64,000 bases of DNA from Lampris incognitus. Its lineage: Eukaryota > Chordata > Actinopteri > Lampriformes > Lampridae. Of the stretch, positions 11,483 to 22,657 are shown one piece after another (position 1 is the stretch's first letter; every line of letters begins with the position of its first letter). The stretch spans positions 103,721,434 to 103,785,433 of the forward strand of contig NC_079213.1 in assembly GCF_029633865.1 (NCBI RefSeq), written 5' to 3'. A program made the position numbers and the translations under genes. The notes beneath the pieces were generated by a model, which worked only from the letters and a program-made list of their open reading frames with translations, was not told the origin of the DNA and ran no database searches.

Positions 11483-12846
11483 TTTTCACCCACCTTCTCC
11501 TCTTTGCACTTTTTACAGCCTCTTTCTCGCTGCCTTGGTCCTGGAGGGTGGTGACTCATCTCCGTCACTGCAACGAACATCTGTTTCATTTCATTGCGAA
11601 GCTCCTCCATAATCTGCTGCGTGTTTATGCTGTCCTGTTTAGCCTCTTTTCCTTTGACTGTTTTGACTGCCGGTTCTGACTTGGATTCACTTATTTTAGA
11701 GGGGCTCTGAGTGGGTGTGAAATCGGCTTGGGTTTCGATTTGCAGCCCCTGCACTTTAGGATTTTTCGAAGTGGTGAATCTTTTCCGCTTCTCTTGTCTC
11801 TCATTTTCAAGCTTTGCAGCTTCATTCACCTTCTCAATGAGTTCTTCATCGGTTATTGTCACCTTACTAAGGTAGGGCAAAATCTGAAATTTCACTGAGT
11901 CACTCAATAGCCCTGTTTCAATAGAGCGGAGGAACTTGCGCTGAATTGTGGCTTGGCTATACTGGTTGTCAGTTTCCTCATTTGCCACCTTCCATAAGAG
12001 TTTCTCCTTCAGCTCAATTGCTCGGAATACAAAGTTCAGGGCAGTCTCTCTCGGCTCTTGAGAGATGTTTATCAGCTTGTTGTAGAGTTCAGTGGAGCTG
12101 TCTACTTTGTAATGGCCCTTTAAGATTGTGAGAAGTTTTTGGAGGGTCAGTCCACGTTTGATTTCCAACATGTCCTTCAAAGGAAGCCCTGAACTGACAG
12201 CCCTGGTGACTGCTTCTACAATCTCAGTCTCTGTGTGTCCTCTTTCTATTCCCATCTCAATCTGGCGGACTAAACTGAGGTAAGATATTTTTTCTTTTTG
12301 GTCACTTTCTCCAATCTGCCCCATAATCTTGAACTCCCTTCTCAGCGTTACCTCAGGCAAGGTGCGGTTTGGCTCTGGTCGGGTTGTGAACGGAGAGGCT
12401 ATGGGTCTTTGACGAAGGTCATGTGGCAAGGAGTTCATCTCCTCACGCCCTGTCTTGGATGCAGGCTCCTCTGAGGACATCTCCTTGTGTGGCTGGAAAC
12501 GATTTTGTCTGTCGATAAATGTTAGTAGGTCTGTGCAGTACTGATTTTCATCATCCTCGTCATTTTCCTCAATCTCATCCAGCACGCTCTCTGCCATCTT
12601 GATGAGCACCCTTCGACTCTGGCTGCGGGGGTCTCCTCCTTTGTCCAGGCCCTCACACTTCATGTACCTGCAGACATCTATTAGAGACTCCTGCCCCAGC
12701 TGCCATAGGACTGCACTCACTCTATCACGCAGGATCTGGCTGTCACTCATTTTCCTGAAGATTGAAGAAGGTTCGACTCTTTGTGAAGGAGGGGGGGATT
12801 TGGAGTGAATTACCTCTCTTCTGCCTCCTCCTGGCTGGCTCGCCAA
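11371..12846 (-). other. gag region of the gypsy-type element
   Basis: An open stretch of about 490 codons whose C-terminal part carries a single CCHC knuckle ([14 protein letters not shown]) preceded by a basic, Cys-rich segment; the remainder is acidic/helical, as in capsid-type gag proteins of fish Ty3/gypsy elements. It looks whole. It is part of the fossil element, not a host gene. Confidence 0.85.
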
Positions 12847-12850
12847 AATA

Positions 12851-13239
12851 TGTTACACTTTTAAGAATGACGCGATGGCCGGTTCTTGTGTAGCACATTA
12901 ATGTTTTCTTTTTATTCCTGTCGGAACATAAACAAACACAACATCAGTCCTGGCGTAGTGTCTTATTCGCGCGTCTGACGTCTCACTCTACTAGTGACAG
13001 GCGTCACGTCACCGATACCTTACACCTACAGCGCCCCCTGTTGACCACGTGTTCCAACCATTTAAGACAGAACCAGAAATACTAGAAAATAATAGAAATC
13101 ACATGAACAACATTGAAGCAGTAATTTTAACATATTTTAAAGTCTTTCGCTTTTTTTATAAGGAGTTTTAATTTTAAATGGGGGGCAAGATATTTTAATC
13201 TTGTTCACGCCAATGTCTATGAAAACACTCAGTGCCACA
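12851..13239 (-). repeat. 5' LTR of the gypsy-type element
   Basis: 389 bases matching the LTR at 6408-6796 at all but about seven positions. The sequence just inside it on the minus strand ('tggcgagccagccagg') is a candidate tRNA primer-binding site; I cannot name the tRNA. Confidence 0.93.
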
Positions 13240-13357
13240 CATGCAAACTCCACACAGAGGATGACCCGGGACGACCTACCGAGGTTGGACTACCCCGGGG
13301 CTCGAACCCAGGACCTTCTTGCTGTGAGGCGACCGTGCTAACCACTGCGCCACCATG
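13240..13357 (-). repeat. SINE1 copy, tRNA-head piece
   Basis: Completes the SINE1 copy begun at 4564: it resumes at 'catgcaaactccacacagag' and runs through the tRNA-like head, with B box (complement of 'ggctcgaacccaggac') and the A-box side 'gctaaccactgcgccacc'. Confidence 0.9.
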
Positions 13358-14131
13358 CGTACACCGTATGTAAAATTACGTTGAATTTGACATTGAAATT
13401 CTTGACATTTTGGGGGGAAAAATAAAGGCTCATATAAACTCAATCCCCCGATTCATTTGCCCCAAGTGTTTTTAAATATATCCATGCCAAATATATAGAT
13501 ATAACCAGTTTTATCAGCAAAGCTATCACTGCAAATACCTTTACACTTGTACAGTTTCTGACTTTTTAGAAAGAGACCGAAAAACCAAACTGCATCACAG
13601 CACGAAACCGTCACAGCTTTTCTGAACCCTCAGATTTACAGCTACAGGACCAGGTCGAAACAAAGAAAAAGCAAAAAGAAAGAAGGAGCGGGGAGATAGA
13701 TACAGAAAGAAAAACAGAACGACAAATGAAGAAACACATGGAGAGAAAGCGAGAAAAAGAAAAGCAAAAAGAAAGAAAGAGACCAAAATAGAGATGCACA
13801 CTAATATCATTTTAAAGTAATTAAAGAACTTTACTGTCCTTATACTTTACATCAAAACATTTTAATCTTTGCCTGCTTGTGATAATTCATTCATGTAGTT
13901 TGAGATTTACACCACCAGAGGAAGGCAAATATGAACAAAGCATTCACGGATATGAGTGCGACGTCAGGCTGCCTCTGCTGTACCACTAATATCACATGTT
14001 CAAAAGCTCAAATGTCATAAACAAGTTTAAGCAAATAGATCTTAGTACAAAATATTGAAAAGGCTACACACCAGCAATTAACCTTAATTTCTCATACATA
14101 GCAACAGAGTATCTATCCTGCAAAAGCCAAT
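13358..14131. other. gp5 downstream region; no other gene seen
   Basis: This is the 3' side of gp5 (minus strand). An ATTAAA-type signal (read as 'tttaat' at 13861-13866 on the plus strand) could serve as its polyadenylation signal, but this is weak. A purine-rich, GAAA-rich tract lies at 13655-13790. Confidence 0.4.
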
Positions 14132-16072
14132 TCACAATTTGTCCTGACTCATCTGCATGTGACACAACCTCATGGAGCGTTTCCTTTTTGCATGTGCACA
14201 TTCAGTCCCTAGTTCTCTCACAGCTTTGTTGAGACGATAAATTCCGTACACAGCAGCGAGAATAAGGAACAAACCCACGGACACCAGCAGGATGTGACAA
14301 AACATGAGCAGCCCGGACAAGGCTGCATCCGAAGGAAGAGTCCACACATACACCCAGCCTCCATGTCGGTTGTGGTGCACAAACTCAGGACCCTGTTCCA
14401 GCACTAGTTTGTCATGGAAGGGAGGGGACCAAATATGAGTATGTTTGGATTCACTGACAGAGAGCGAATCCTCAATGGGTGCAGAACTAGTTAGGGTCCT
14501 GTGAGATGGTGTGGTTGTTGGGGTTGTGGTCGTTGGTCCAGTGGTCAGCATGGTGGAAGCCTGTGGTGTGGTCATTGATGTCATCGTGGGTGGTGTGTGT
14601 GTTGGGGAATTTATGGGGGATGGTCTTTGCGTCAGAAAATTATGGCTGACTGTGGTTGTATCACAAATGGAAAAATCCTCTTCTTGCAGGGACCCGACCT
14701 TGTGTAGGATTAGGTACATCGGACTATGACACATCACTTCCTCTTTGTCCTCAACCACACCTTTGTTACGGCTTATCCAACGTGCGAGACCCCTGATACT
14801 GCAAGTACAGTCCCAGGGGTTGAGACCCAAGTGAAGCGCTTTCAAATTGCCATTTGAGGAGAACGTCTCTCCTGAAAGACTTTGGAGGCTGTTGGCCATC
14901 AGGTTGATGGTCGACACCTTTGACAGGTTTTGAAAAATGTTCTCCGGTAGAGTCTGAAGCTTGTTGACATTCAGGAACAGTGTAGCCAACCTGCTCAGTT
15001 TGGAGAACAGATTTGGGTGCAGGTTTTGGAGATCATTTGACTTTAGTGACAGCTTCTCAAGGTTGGGGAGGCAACAGAAAAGGTCGGCAGGTAGCTCTCT
15101 TAGATTGTCATTGAGGTGTAGGTTTAGCTTTAGCAGTCCAGTCATGTTGGCAAACAAGTTACCAGGAACGGTGGTCAGATTGGTGGCGTACAAGTAGAAT
15201 TCTGTCATGTTAGGCATGTAACCCATTAGCTCATCTGGCAGAGACAGTAAAGGGTTCTTGTAAAGTGTTAGCTTATTCAGTTTGGGCATGTTGTAGAAGG
15301 TCTTTTCTGGGATGCCCTGAAGCTGGTTGGAGGACAGGGTAAGGGTTCTGAGATTCCCCAGAGACCAGAACACTTTGGGTGAAATGCTGGCGATGAGATT
15401 GTGGTAAATGTTGAGCTCCTCGAGGTTGGAGAGGGTATCAAAGAGCCCGGCCTCTAGCGTCTCTATCTCGTTGTTGTAGAGAACGAGCTGCCGCAGATTA
15501 ATCAAGGAGTGAAATATGGTCGGCGGGAGCGCTTTTAAGAAGTTACTGCCCAGGTTCAGGGAGCTGAGGTTGGTCAGTCCCCTGAAAACATCCGGGGCAA
15601 GGATGGAAATTAGGTTGCGTTTGAGGTCCAGATCCAGCAGTCCAGTGAGGCCTTCAAACATCTCCGGACTAATGGTCTTCAGCTGGTTCCTGTCTATGTG
15701 GAGCTGCTCAAGGCTGGTTAAAGGAATTAACACACCAATGGGAAGGCTGGAAAGATTGTTGGCGGACAGCTTGACGGACTTGAGTTGCGGGGCCACATAG
15801 AAAGCCCGAGGATGGATGGTGTGGAGGTTGCTGTGGGTGAGGCCGAATCGCTGCAAGAGGTCGAGGTTCGACAGGCTTCGCTCATTAATAATGTTCATGT
15901 TTGTGCTTTTGAGCTGCAGGAGGTACGTGTGAATTGGCATTGGTTTGGGAATGTCGGTGATGTCAGGACCAATGCAGATGACAGAGCCTAGAAAATCACA
16001 CAGGCAGCCGCCAGGGCAATTTGTGCTGGAGGTTAAACAGGGCAAGATGCAGAGGAGGAGTGCTATCCACAT
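14132..16072 (-). CDS. gp5: Platelet glycoprotein V-like LRR membrane protein
   Basis: A 646-codon single exon. Residues 1-17 are a signal peptide (MWIALLLCILPCLTSST); C19/C23/C25/C33 form an N-terminal LRR cap; about 15 leucine-rich repeats follow; residues 418-470 are the C-terminal cap (C422, C424, C448, C470); 471-530 is a Thr/Ser/Pro-rich, mucin-like stalk; about 588-612 is a transmembrane helix; the 34-residue tail is basic. GP5 is favoured over LRRC15 or CPN2 because one repeat has the same extra residues ('LNLHLNDNLRELP') as mammalian GP5 and because the coding region has no introns. GP5 is a subunit of the GPIb-IX-V von Willebrand factor receptor on platelets (family knowledge), so here a thrombocyte surface protein is inferred. 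The protein is longer than human GP5 (560) mainly in stalk and tail. The start is supported by a splice acceptor five bases upstream. Confidence 0.78.
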   Translation of the reverse strand: MWIALLLCILPCLTSSTNCPGGCLCDFLGSVICIGPDITDIPKPMPIHTYLLQLKSTNMNIINERSLSNLDLLQRFGLTHSNLHTIHPRAFYVAPQLKSVKLSANNLSSLPIGVLIPLTSLEQLHIDRNQLKTISPEMFEGLTGLLDLDLKRNLISILAPDVFRGLTNLSSLNLGSNFLKALPPTIFHSLINLRQLVLYNNEIETLEAGLFDTLSNLEELNIYHNLIASISPKVFWSLGNLRTLTLSSNQLQGIPEKTFYNMPKLNKLTLYKNPLLSLPDELMGYMPNMTEFYLYATNLTTVPGNLFANMTGLLKLNLHLNDNLRELPADLFCCLPNLEKLSLKSNDLQNLHPNLFSKLSRLATLFLNVNKLQTLPENIFQNLSKVSTINLMANSLQSLSGETFSSNGNLKALHLGLNPWDCTCSIRGLARWISRNKGVVEDKEEVMCHSPMYLILHKVGSLQEEDFSICDTTTVSHNFLTQRPSPINSPTHTPPTMTSMTTPQASTMLTTGPTTTTPTTTPSHRTLTSSAPIEDSLSVSESKHTHIWSPPFHDKLVLEQGPEFVHHNRHGGWVYVWTLPSDAALSGLLMFCHILLVSVGLFLILAAVYGIYRLNKAVRELGTECAHAKRKRSMRLCHMQMSQDKL

Positions 16073-16100
16073 GGTGCCTGTTAAATTGAAAACAGAAAGT
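16073..16100 (-). other. Splice acceptor just upstream of gp5 start codon
   Basis: On the minus strand, 'ttttcaatttaacag' ends at 16078 and is followed by 'gcacc' and the ATG. This implies a 5' untranslated exon farther right, with the whole protein in the last exon. I could not locate the untranslated exon. Confidence 0.6.
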
Positions 16101-16174
16101 AATTTTAAATGTTATGTTTAAACAGAAACCATACAGATAGCTAGATGGATTGATTGATTGATTGATATTTGTTT

Positions 16175-16957
<783 letters not shown>

Positions 16958-17482
16958 AGACTGGGAGCTGCAAGTCATCCTGGGAAGGCAGCTCAGGTTC
17001 CCAGACTGCAATACAACTTTGTTGAGGCCAGATCTAATGCTATTATCTGCCTCTTCAAAACAGGTGTTCCTTGTAGAGCTGACAGTTTCCTGGGGGGACC
17101 GGGTGGAGGAGGCAAATGAGCGGAATCAGTCCAAGTACCAGGAGTTGGTGCCGGAGGAGAGGCTGGAAGGCATGTTGTGAGCCCATTGAAGTGGAGTGTA
17201 GAGGCTTTGCTTGCCGCTCACTGTACAAGCGCTACACCCTACTTGGCATCACTGGGGCTGCTAAAAGGAAAGCCATCAAGTCTTCCATGGAGGCTGCAGA
17301 GAGGGCCTCTGATCAGAAGGAGTGATCTGTGGGCCAATGCTGCTGGGACACAAGCCTGGGCCTGATCAACCCTGGCTGGGTTGCCTGAGAGAGGGTGTAT
17401 GATGTTGAAAGACCCAAAACACCCGAGGACCTGAGGAAATATCACTGATGATGTGTCCCAGTACATCCTAGGATGTATCTTC
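16958..17482 (+). mobile_element. R2/HERO-like non-LTR element, 3' piece (first copy)
   Basis: Matches 22735-23294 of the second copy: 'gactgggagctgcaa', then a protein segment with 'LLRPD' and later 'ELTVPWEDRMEEANERKRSK'-like sequence. RPD followed by a conserved E-L-T-V-P fits a PD-(D/E)XK restriction-like endonuclease as carried by R2-group elements. Truncated at its 5' side and broken by frame changes. It ends at 'atcttcgaatcat', where the second copy also ends. Confidence 0.65.
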
Positions 17483-18039
17483 GAATCATTCAAACTGGTT
17501 CAGCCAGTGATGCCCAGGAATAAGCTGGGTCATCACCAAGAACAGATTGGTGATGGCTAGAGAGACAGTTGACAGCTCGGAAAGATGGCAACCGCGGCAG
17601 GAAGGGGTAGCAGCCCAACTTGCATCTTCGTGAGGAAGAACCCACATAAACTATAGACACAAAAACTGAGATATACCCCCAGGGGAGCCCGAGGGGGGGG
17701 GGTGAGCACCCCAATAGGATGGACCTAACGATGATGACTTTGGCTAACGGATTACCAATGATGACAACTCGAAGATACATTTGTGGCAAGGTCTGCAAGA
17801 ACGATCATGGCCTTAAAATCCATCAGGTCTGAATGAAGTGCTTGGAGCGGAGGGGAGCAGCACAACGCACAGGATCCATTCCTGGTGAGACACAGGAGGA
17901 GCCCGGCCTGGAGACACCCCACAGAGCCCAGAACCTCCATGTGTTAAGCTCTCTGGCTCCCAGCAGAGTAGTTCAGCAGTCGAAACAAGTGGCCTCCAGC
18001 AAGCCAGCACAGAGAGTTGCGCCAATTTGATGGGGACAC

Positions 18040-18782
18040 AGCCAGAATCATTACATTACAGTCATTTAGCTGACGCTTTTATCCAAAGCGACTTACAATA
18101 AGTGCATTTAATATAGGAAATCAGGAGAACTACTAGTCATCAGAGGTCATAAGTGCATCTTCTCTCTAAACAAGCATCTAAGAGCAAAACCAGTGCTAAA
18201 GTAAAAGCGCAAGAAAGAGATTTTTTTTATGAATGAATTCAATAAGTGCTAAGAGCAAGTAACAGGGTAGTAGTTCTTGAAGAGGTGAGTTTTCAACCTG
18301 CGCCGAAAGATGGGCAGCGACTCCGCTGTCCTGACATCAGTGGGGAGTTCATTCCACCACTGTGGGGCCAGGACAGCAGGGGCCTCTGAGCGACGGGTCA
18401 AAACCAGGCGTCCTGAGGCAGTAGAGTGAAGTGGTCGGGCGGGGGTGTAGGGCTTGACCATGGCCTGGAGATAGGAAGGAGGTGTTCCTTTCACTGCCCT
18501 GTAGGCTAGCACCGGAGTCTTAAACTGGATGCGAGCAACTACTGGGAGCCAGTGTAGGGATATGAGAAGGGGAGTTGTGTGGGAGAACTTAGGGCAGTTG
18601 AACATCAGATGAGCTGCAAATTTCTGAACAAGCTCCAGAGGTCTGATGGCTGACGCTGGGGCGTCGGCAAGGAGGGAGTTGCTGTAGTCCAGCCGGGAGA
18701 TGACCAGAGTCTGGATGAGTACCTCATCAATCATCATGTCAATAGCAAAGGGACACGCAGACACAACTTCTGACGAGGACAA
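18040..18782 (-). mobile_element. L2-type LINE, C-terminal RT part and 3' UTR
   Basis: Minus-strand frame 18249-18782 reads 'LDYSNSLLADAPASAIRPLE', 'LLISLHWLPVVARIQFK' and 'WWNELPTDVRTAESLPIF', the classic C-terminal stretch of L2/CR1-group reverse transcriptases, followed by a 3' UTR whose end ('agtcgctttggataaaagcg') is common in fish. It lies inside the R2-like element, so it inserted later. It is 5'-truncated. Confidence 0.85.
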
Positions 18783-18872
18783 CCGTCATTGTCAGTTTTG
18801 CGGCAGAAAGGTTTGGTGTTGAAGAGGGCAAGACCACCAGACCCAACAACACCATGAACCTTCAAGAAATTG

Positions 18873-19578
18873 AAGGGGAAAATGGTGGCGCAAACTCACG
18901 TTTGCAGCGGCCTCCCCCAGTTCTGACTACGCAGTGTCTTTATCCATGTCTATGTCTGCATCCTGAGTTTGTGTCATCGTGTGAAGAATTATGTCTGTGA
19001 TCATCGATTTCATTTGATGCCTGGGAGAGTTGGCGCTGGATCGGCTGGGAGAGCTTGGTCTGCTGCATCCTGTGGGCCGAGGGACCACGGCCCTGTCTGG
19101 AGCTGCGCCTGAAGAGGAAACACCGAGGGCAGTCTGACAGGACGCAGATGCAGGGCAGGCTAAGCTAACTGCTAGCCCATGCAGACTGGCGGTTACGGTA
19201 ACACCGAGGGCGGTGTGGCGGCAGCTTTGCCTGGCATCAACTGTGCAGTGTTTTTGCCTGCGTCTGCATTTGTGTCGTCGTGTGGAGTATGGGGGAGGTG
19301 TATCAAAGGTGTCTGGCTGGGAAAGCTGGCATTGGATTGGCTGAGGGAGCCTGGTCTGCTGCGTCTGGTGGGCCCAGGGACCACGGCCCTCGCCTGGAGC
19401 TGCGCCCGAGGAGGAAACACCGAGGGCGGTCTGACTGGACGTGGAAGTGGTGCAGGCTGGACTAGCTGCTAACCCATTCAGACCGGCGGTTCCGACAGTC
19501 ATCCTGGCTGGCGTTTGTTGTCTGGACACGGACATTTTTGGACTGTGTTGCAAATTTATTGAATGCACTGTGTTGTTG

Positions 19579-19626
<48 letters not shown>

Positions 19627-19812
19627 GTTTGTTTTTTTGTTTTTTGCTTTGTTCTTTCCGTTTTTGTATGTTTTTGGTGGTGTCATTTTCTTTTGGATGT
19701 GTTTTTTGTATTTTTTGTTGCACTGCTGTGGGCTGGGAGAAATGAAATGTCGTCTGTTTTATGTATGAAAGTACATGAATGATGTGACAATAAATTGTTT
19801 CTGATTCTGATT
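18873..19812 (+). mobile_element. Non-autonomous retroposon (RET1), near full length
   Basis: Opens 'gaaaatggtggcgcaaactc', a LINE-like 5' start, and ends 'gacaataaattgtttctgat' plus 'tctgat'. Between lie two diverged copies of a segment of about 300 bases ('gaccacggccct...gaggaaacaccgagggc...gctaactgctagccca') and a GT tract, then the 3' end. No long coding frame with known motifs. Other copies: 35582-35885, 52934-53755, 55060-55532. I propose a short element moved by a LINE with a matching 3' end. It interrupts the R2-like element. Confidence 0.65.
19583..19623. repeat. (GT)n microsatellite
   Basis: About 20 GT units within the RET1 copy. Confidence 0.9.
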
Positions 19813-22088
19813 TCTGAACCAAAGGGAAGACAAGATCCACCAACTGCGGCAAGAGCTTCGGACTCTGGCAATGCAGTTCAAGGTAGCAATCGAGGAGGAG
19901 AAACCATCACTGGCTGAGCTCTGTTACATCGTCAGGGAGAAACTCATGACCCTGCGCAGAGCAGAGTAGCACAGGAGATGGAGGCGAGAGAGAGCCAGGA
20001 AGTGTACTGTGTTTATAGCTGATCCATTTGGATTCACAAGGCAGCTGTTAGAGCAGAAGCACAGCAGTCGTCTTGCCTGCTCTAAAGAAGAGTTAGACCA
20101 CTTCCTGCACAACATTCTGAGTGACTGTGATAGAGAGCAAGAGCTAGGGCCCCACAGAGCCCTTTTGGACATACCAGCGCCCACAGGGGAGTTCGACACT
20201 AGAGAGCCCACCTGGAATGACGTCCAGGAGGTGGTTATTGCAGCCAGAGCCAGCTCTGCTGGTACCCTATAAGGTGTACAAGTACTGCCCAGAGCTGCTC
20301 AGTATCCTCTGGAAGATTCTGCGGTTGATTTGGTGCAGGGGAACTGTAGTGGACCAGAGAGAGTCTGGACACCAAAGGAAGAAAACTCAAACAAGCTGGA
20401 GCAGTTCAGATCCATCTCACTCCTCACTGTGGAGGGGAAGATCTTCTTCAGTGTTCTGTCAAGAAGGATGACAGACTTCCTCCGTAAGAATGCCTACATT
20501 GATACTTGGGTACAGAAAAGCAGCAATCCTGGAGTTACAGGGTGCCTAGAACACATCGGGGTTGTCACCCACCTGATCAGGGAGGCGCACGAAGGGAAGG
20601 GTGACCTAGTTGTGCTTTGGCTTGACCTTGCCAATGCATATGGCTCAATACCCCACAAGCTGATCAAGACTACTCTGTACCCAGTAAAATCAAGGGCCTC
20701 ATCCTGAACTACTATGGGAACTTCAGGCTCAGAGTCACTTCTGGAAACACAACATCTGACTTGCACCGGCTTGAGAAAGGGATCATAACGAGGTGTACCA
20801 TCTTCGTGACACTCGTCACCCTTGCCATGAATATGGTGGTCAAGGGAGCTGAAACTGAGTGCAGAGGCCCTCTGTCCAAGTCTGGTGTTCAGCAGCCCCC
20901 CATCAGAGCCTTTATGGATGACCTCACTGTCACCACATCATCAGTGCCTGGTGCTAGGTGGATCCTCCAGGGCCTGGAGAAGCTCATCTCCTGGGCAAGG
21001 ATGAGTTTTAAACCAGCCAAATCCAGAGCCATGGTGTTGAAGAGGGTAAAAGTGGTGGACCGGTTTTGCTTCTTTCTGGATGGCATTGCAATCCGATCCA
21101 TTACCGAAAAACCAGCCAAGAGCTTAGGCAAGGTCTTTGACTATAGCCTTAGAGATACAACGGCAATCCAAGCAACCATCAAGGAGCTTGAGAATTGACT
21201 CTCCACGGTAGACAAGTCTGGCCTACCTGACAGGTTCAAGGCTTTGATTTACCAACATGCCATCTTACCTTGAGTCCTCTCGCTGATCCTGGTTTATGAG
21301 GTTGCACTGTCGACAGTGCAGACCTTGGAGAGGAAGATCAGTAGCTACTGCTGAAGATGGCTGGGTCTTCTGCTCAGCCTTAATAGTGAAGCACTGTATG
21401 GGAGGAGCAAAAAACTCCAACTCCCTATCAGCAGCCTCAACAAGAAGTTTGGGGTTTCTCGCACAAGAGGCACTGCTCTATGGAGACTTCAAAGACTCTA
21501 CAGTGGCATCAGCAGGCATTATGGTGTGGAGAGGCAGGAAGTGGAGAGCTCAGGAAGGCCTGGAGATAGCAGAGTCTCGGCTGAGACACAAGGCTTTGGT
21601 GGGCACAGTGGCAACTGGACAGGCAGGGCTAGGAGCCATCCCACAACCTCGCTATTATAAGGCCCAAGGCAAGGACAAATGACATCTGGTCCTGGAGGAG
21701 GTGCGGATAGGTGTTGAGGAGGAAAGGACCAGCAGAATGGTGGGCATGTGGCAGCAGGAAGCATGGACAAGGTGGGAGGGTGCGCTGAAGAGGAAGATAT
21801 CCTAGGTAGATATCTGGCAGGCAGAACCGCAGCAGATCAAGTTCATGGTACAAGCTGTGTGTGATGTTCTGCCTAGCCCAGCAAATCTCCATCTCTGGGG
21901 CAAGATTGATTCTCCATCATGTCCTCTGTGCCCTGAAAAAGGTTCACTCGAGCACGTCCTCAGCAGCTGCCCATCAGCCCTGAGGGAGGGCAGTTACCGG
22001 GCGACATGACCAGGTGCTGAAGACAGTTGCAGAGGCTATCTCCAAAGCTGTGGCCAACAAGCAAGCCCAAGGACAGAGGAACGTTGCC

Positions 22089-22657
22089 TCTTTTTTTTTC
22101 TTTTTTTTTGAATTTATTTCTGATTTTTCCCCTTTTCTCCCAATTTAGTGGCCAATCGATCCCTATTTTAATTCAAACACCCACCCTCATACTGCATGCG
22201 TTCGCCAACTGCATCTCTCCGGCCGGCAGTCTCGAAGGAGACGCCTCGCCACTTTTGTGACAAGTTATCCAAAGGAGTTGAATCAAGTGCAACTGGACTG
22301 GTATATATATATATATACCAGCAACTGGACTGGTATATATATATACCAGTCCAGTTGCACTTGATTCAACTCCTTTGGATAACCATGACCTGGATGAATG
22401 AGAACATTCACAGACATTTTGTGACAAGGCGAATCCAGGCCGAACCACTGCTTGTTCCGACACACCCAGAGACGCATTCATGTGACAAACACAAGCCGAT
22501 TCCGCCCCCCTCCCGAAGACAGCGTTGCCAATTATCGCTGCTTCATCGAGTCCGGCCATAGTCGGATCTGACGAGACCGAGGTGCGAACCCTGGTCCCCA
22601 GTGGGCAACTGCATCGACACAAAGCCGATGCTTAGACCGCTACACCACTGGGGACTC
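22089..22657 (-). repeat. Third tRNA-derived SINE (SINE3) with an inserted palindrome
   Basis: Read on the minus strand it starts 'gagtccccagtggtgtagcg' with an A-box-like 'tggtgtagcggtctaagcat' and a B-box-like 'gggttcgcacctcgg', and ends in an A-rich tail (T-rich at 22089-22115). It is flanked by a 12-bp target duplication, aggaac(g/a)ttgcc, at 22077-22088 and 22658-22669 inside the R2-like element. Only one copy occurs in the window. The palindrome at 22264-22383 interrupts it. Confidence 0.75.
22264..22383. repeat. 120-bp palindrome with (TA)n centre
   Basis: Arms starting 'gttatccaaaggagttgaat' and ending with its exact complement run inward through 'caagtgcaactggactgg' to TA tracts. 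Nearly the whole 120 bases can fold into one hairpin. It looks like a small foldback (MITE-like) insertion within SINE3; no transposase is present. Confidence 0.85.

Larger units (their letters stand above)
6408..13239 (-). mobile_element. Ty3/gypsy-type LTR retrotransposon (fossil, young)
   Basis: A 6.8-kb element in minus orientation with two 389-bp LTRs that differ at only about seven places, and a short target duplication (catg, possibly acatg) on both sides. Order on the minus strand: LTR, primer-binding region just inside, gag with a CCHC zinc knuckle, protease, reverse transcriptase, RNase H, integrase, a purine-rich tract, LTR. Integrase after RNase H fits Ty3/gypsy. The gag part looks whole; the pol part is broken, with roughly half a dozen breaks, so the element is a fossil. 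The near-identical LTRs imply a recent insertion. Confidence 0.93.

Noticed and set aside
14511-15991. Plus-strand frames across gp5
   Set aside because: Antisense shadows of the LRR coding exon, whose minus-strand frame has signal peptide, caps and transmembrane segment.
20009-21682. Host gene encoding several 80-145 codon proteins
   Set aside because: The pieces are consecutive parts of one R2-like reverse transcriptase, with FMDDL and LDLANAYGSIPH motifs.
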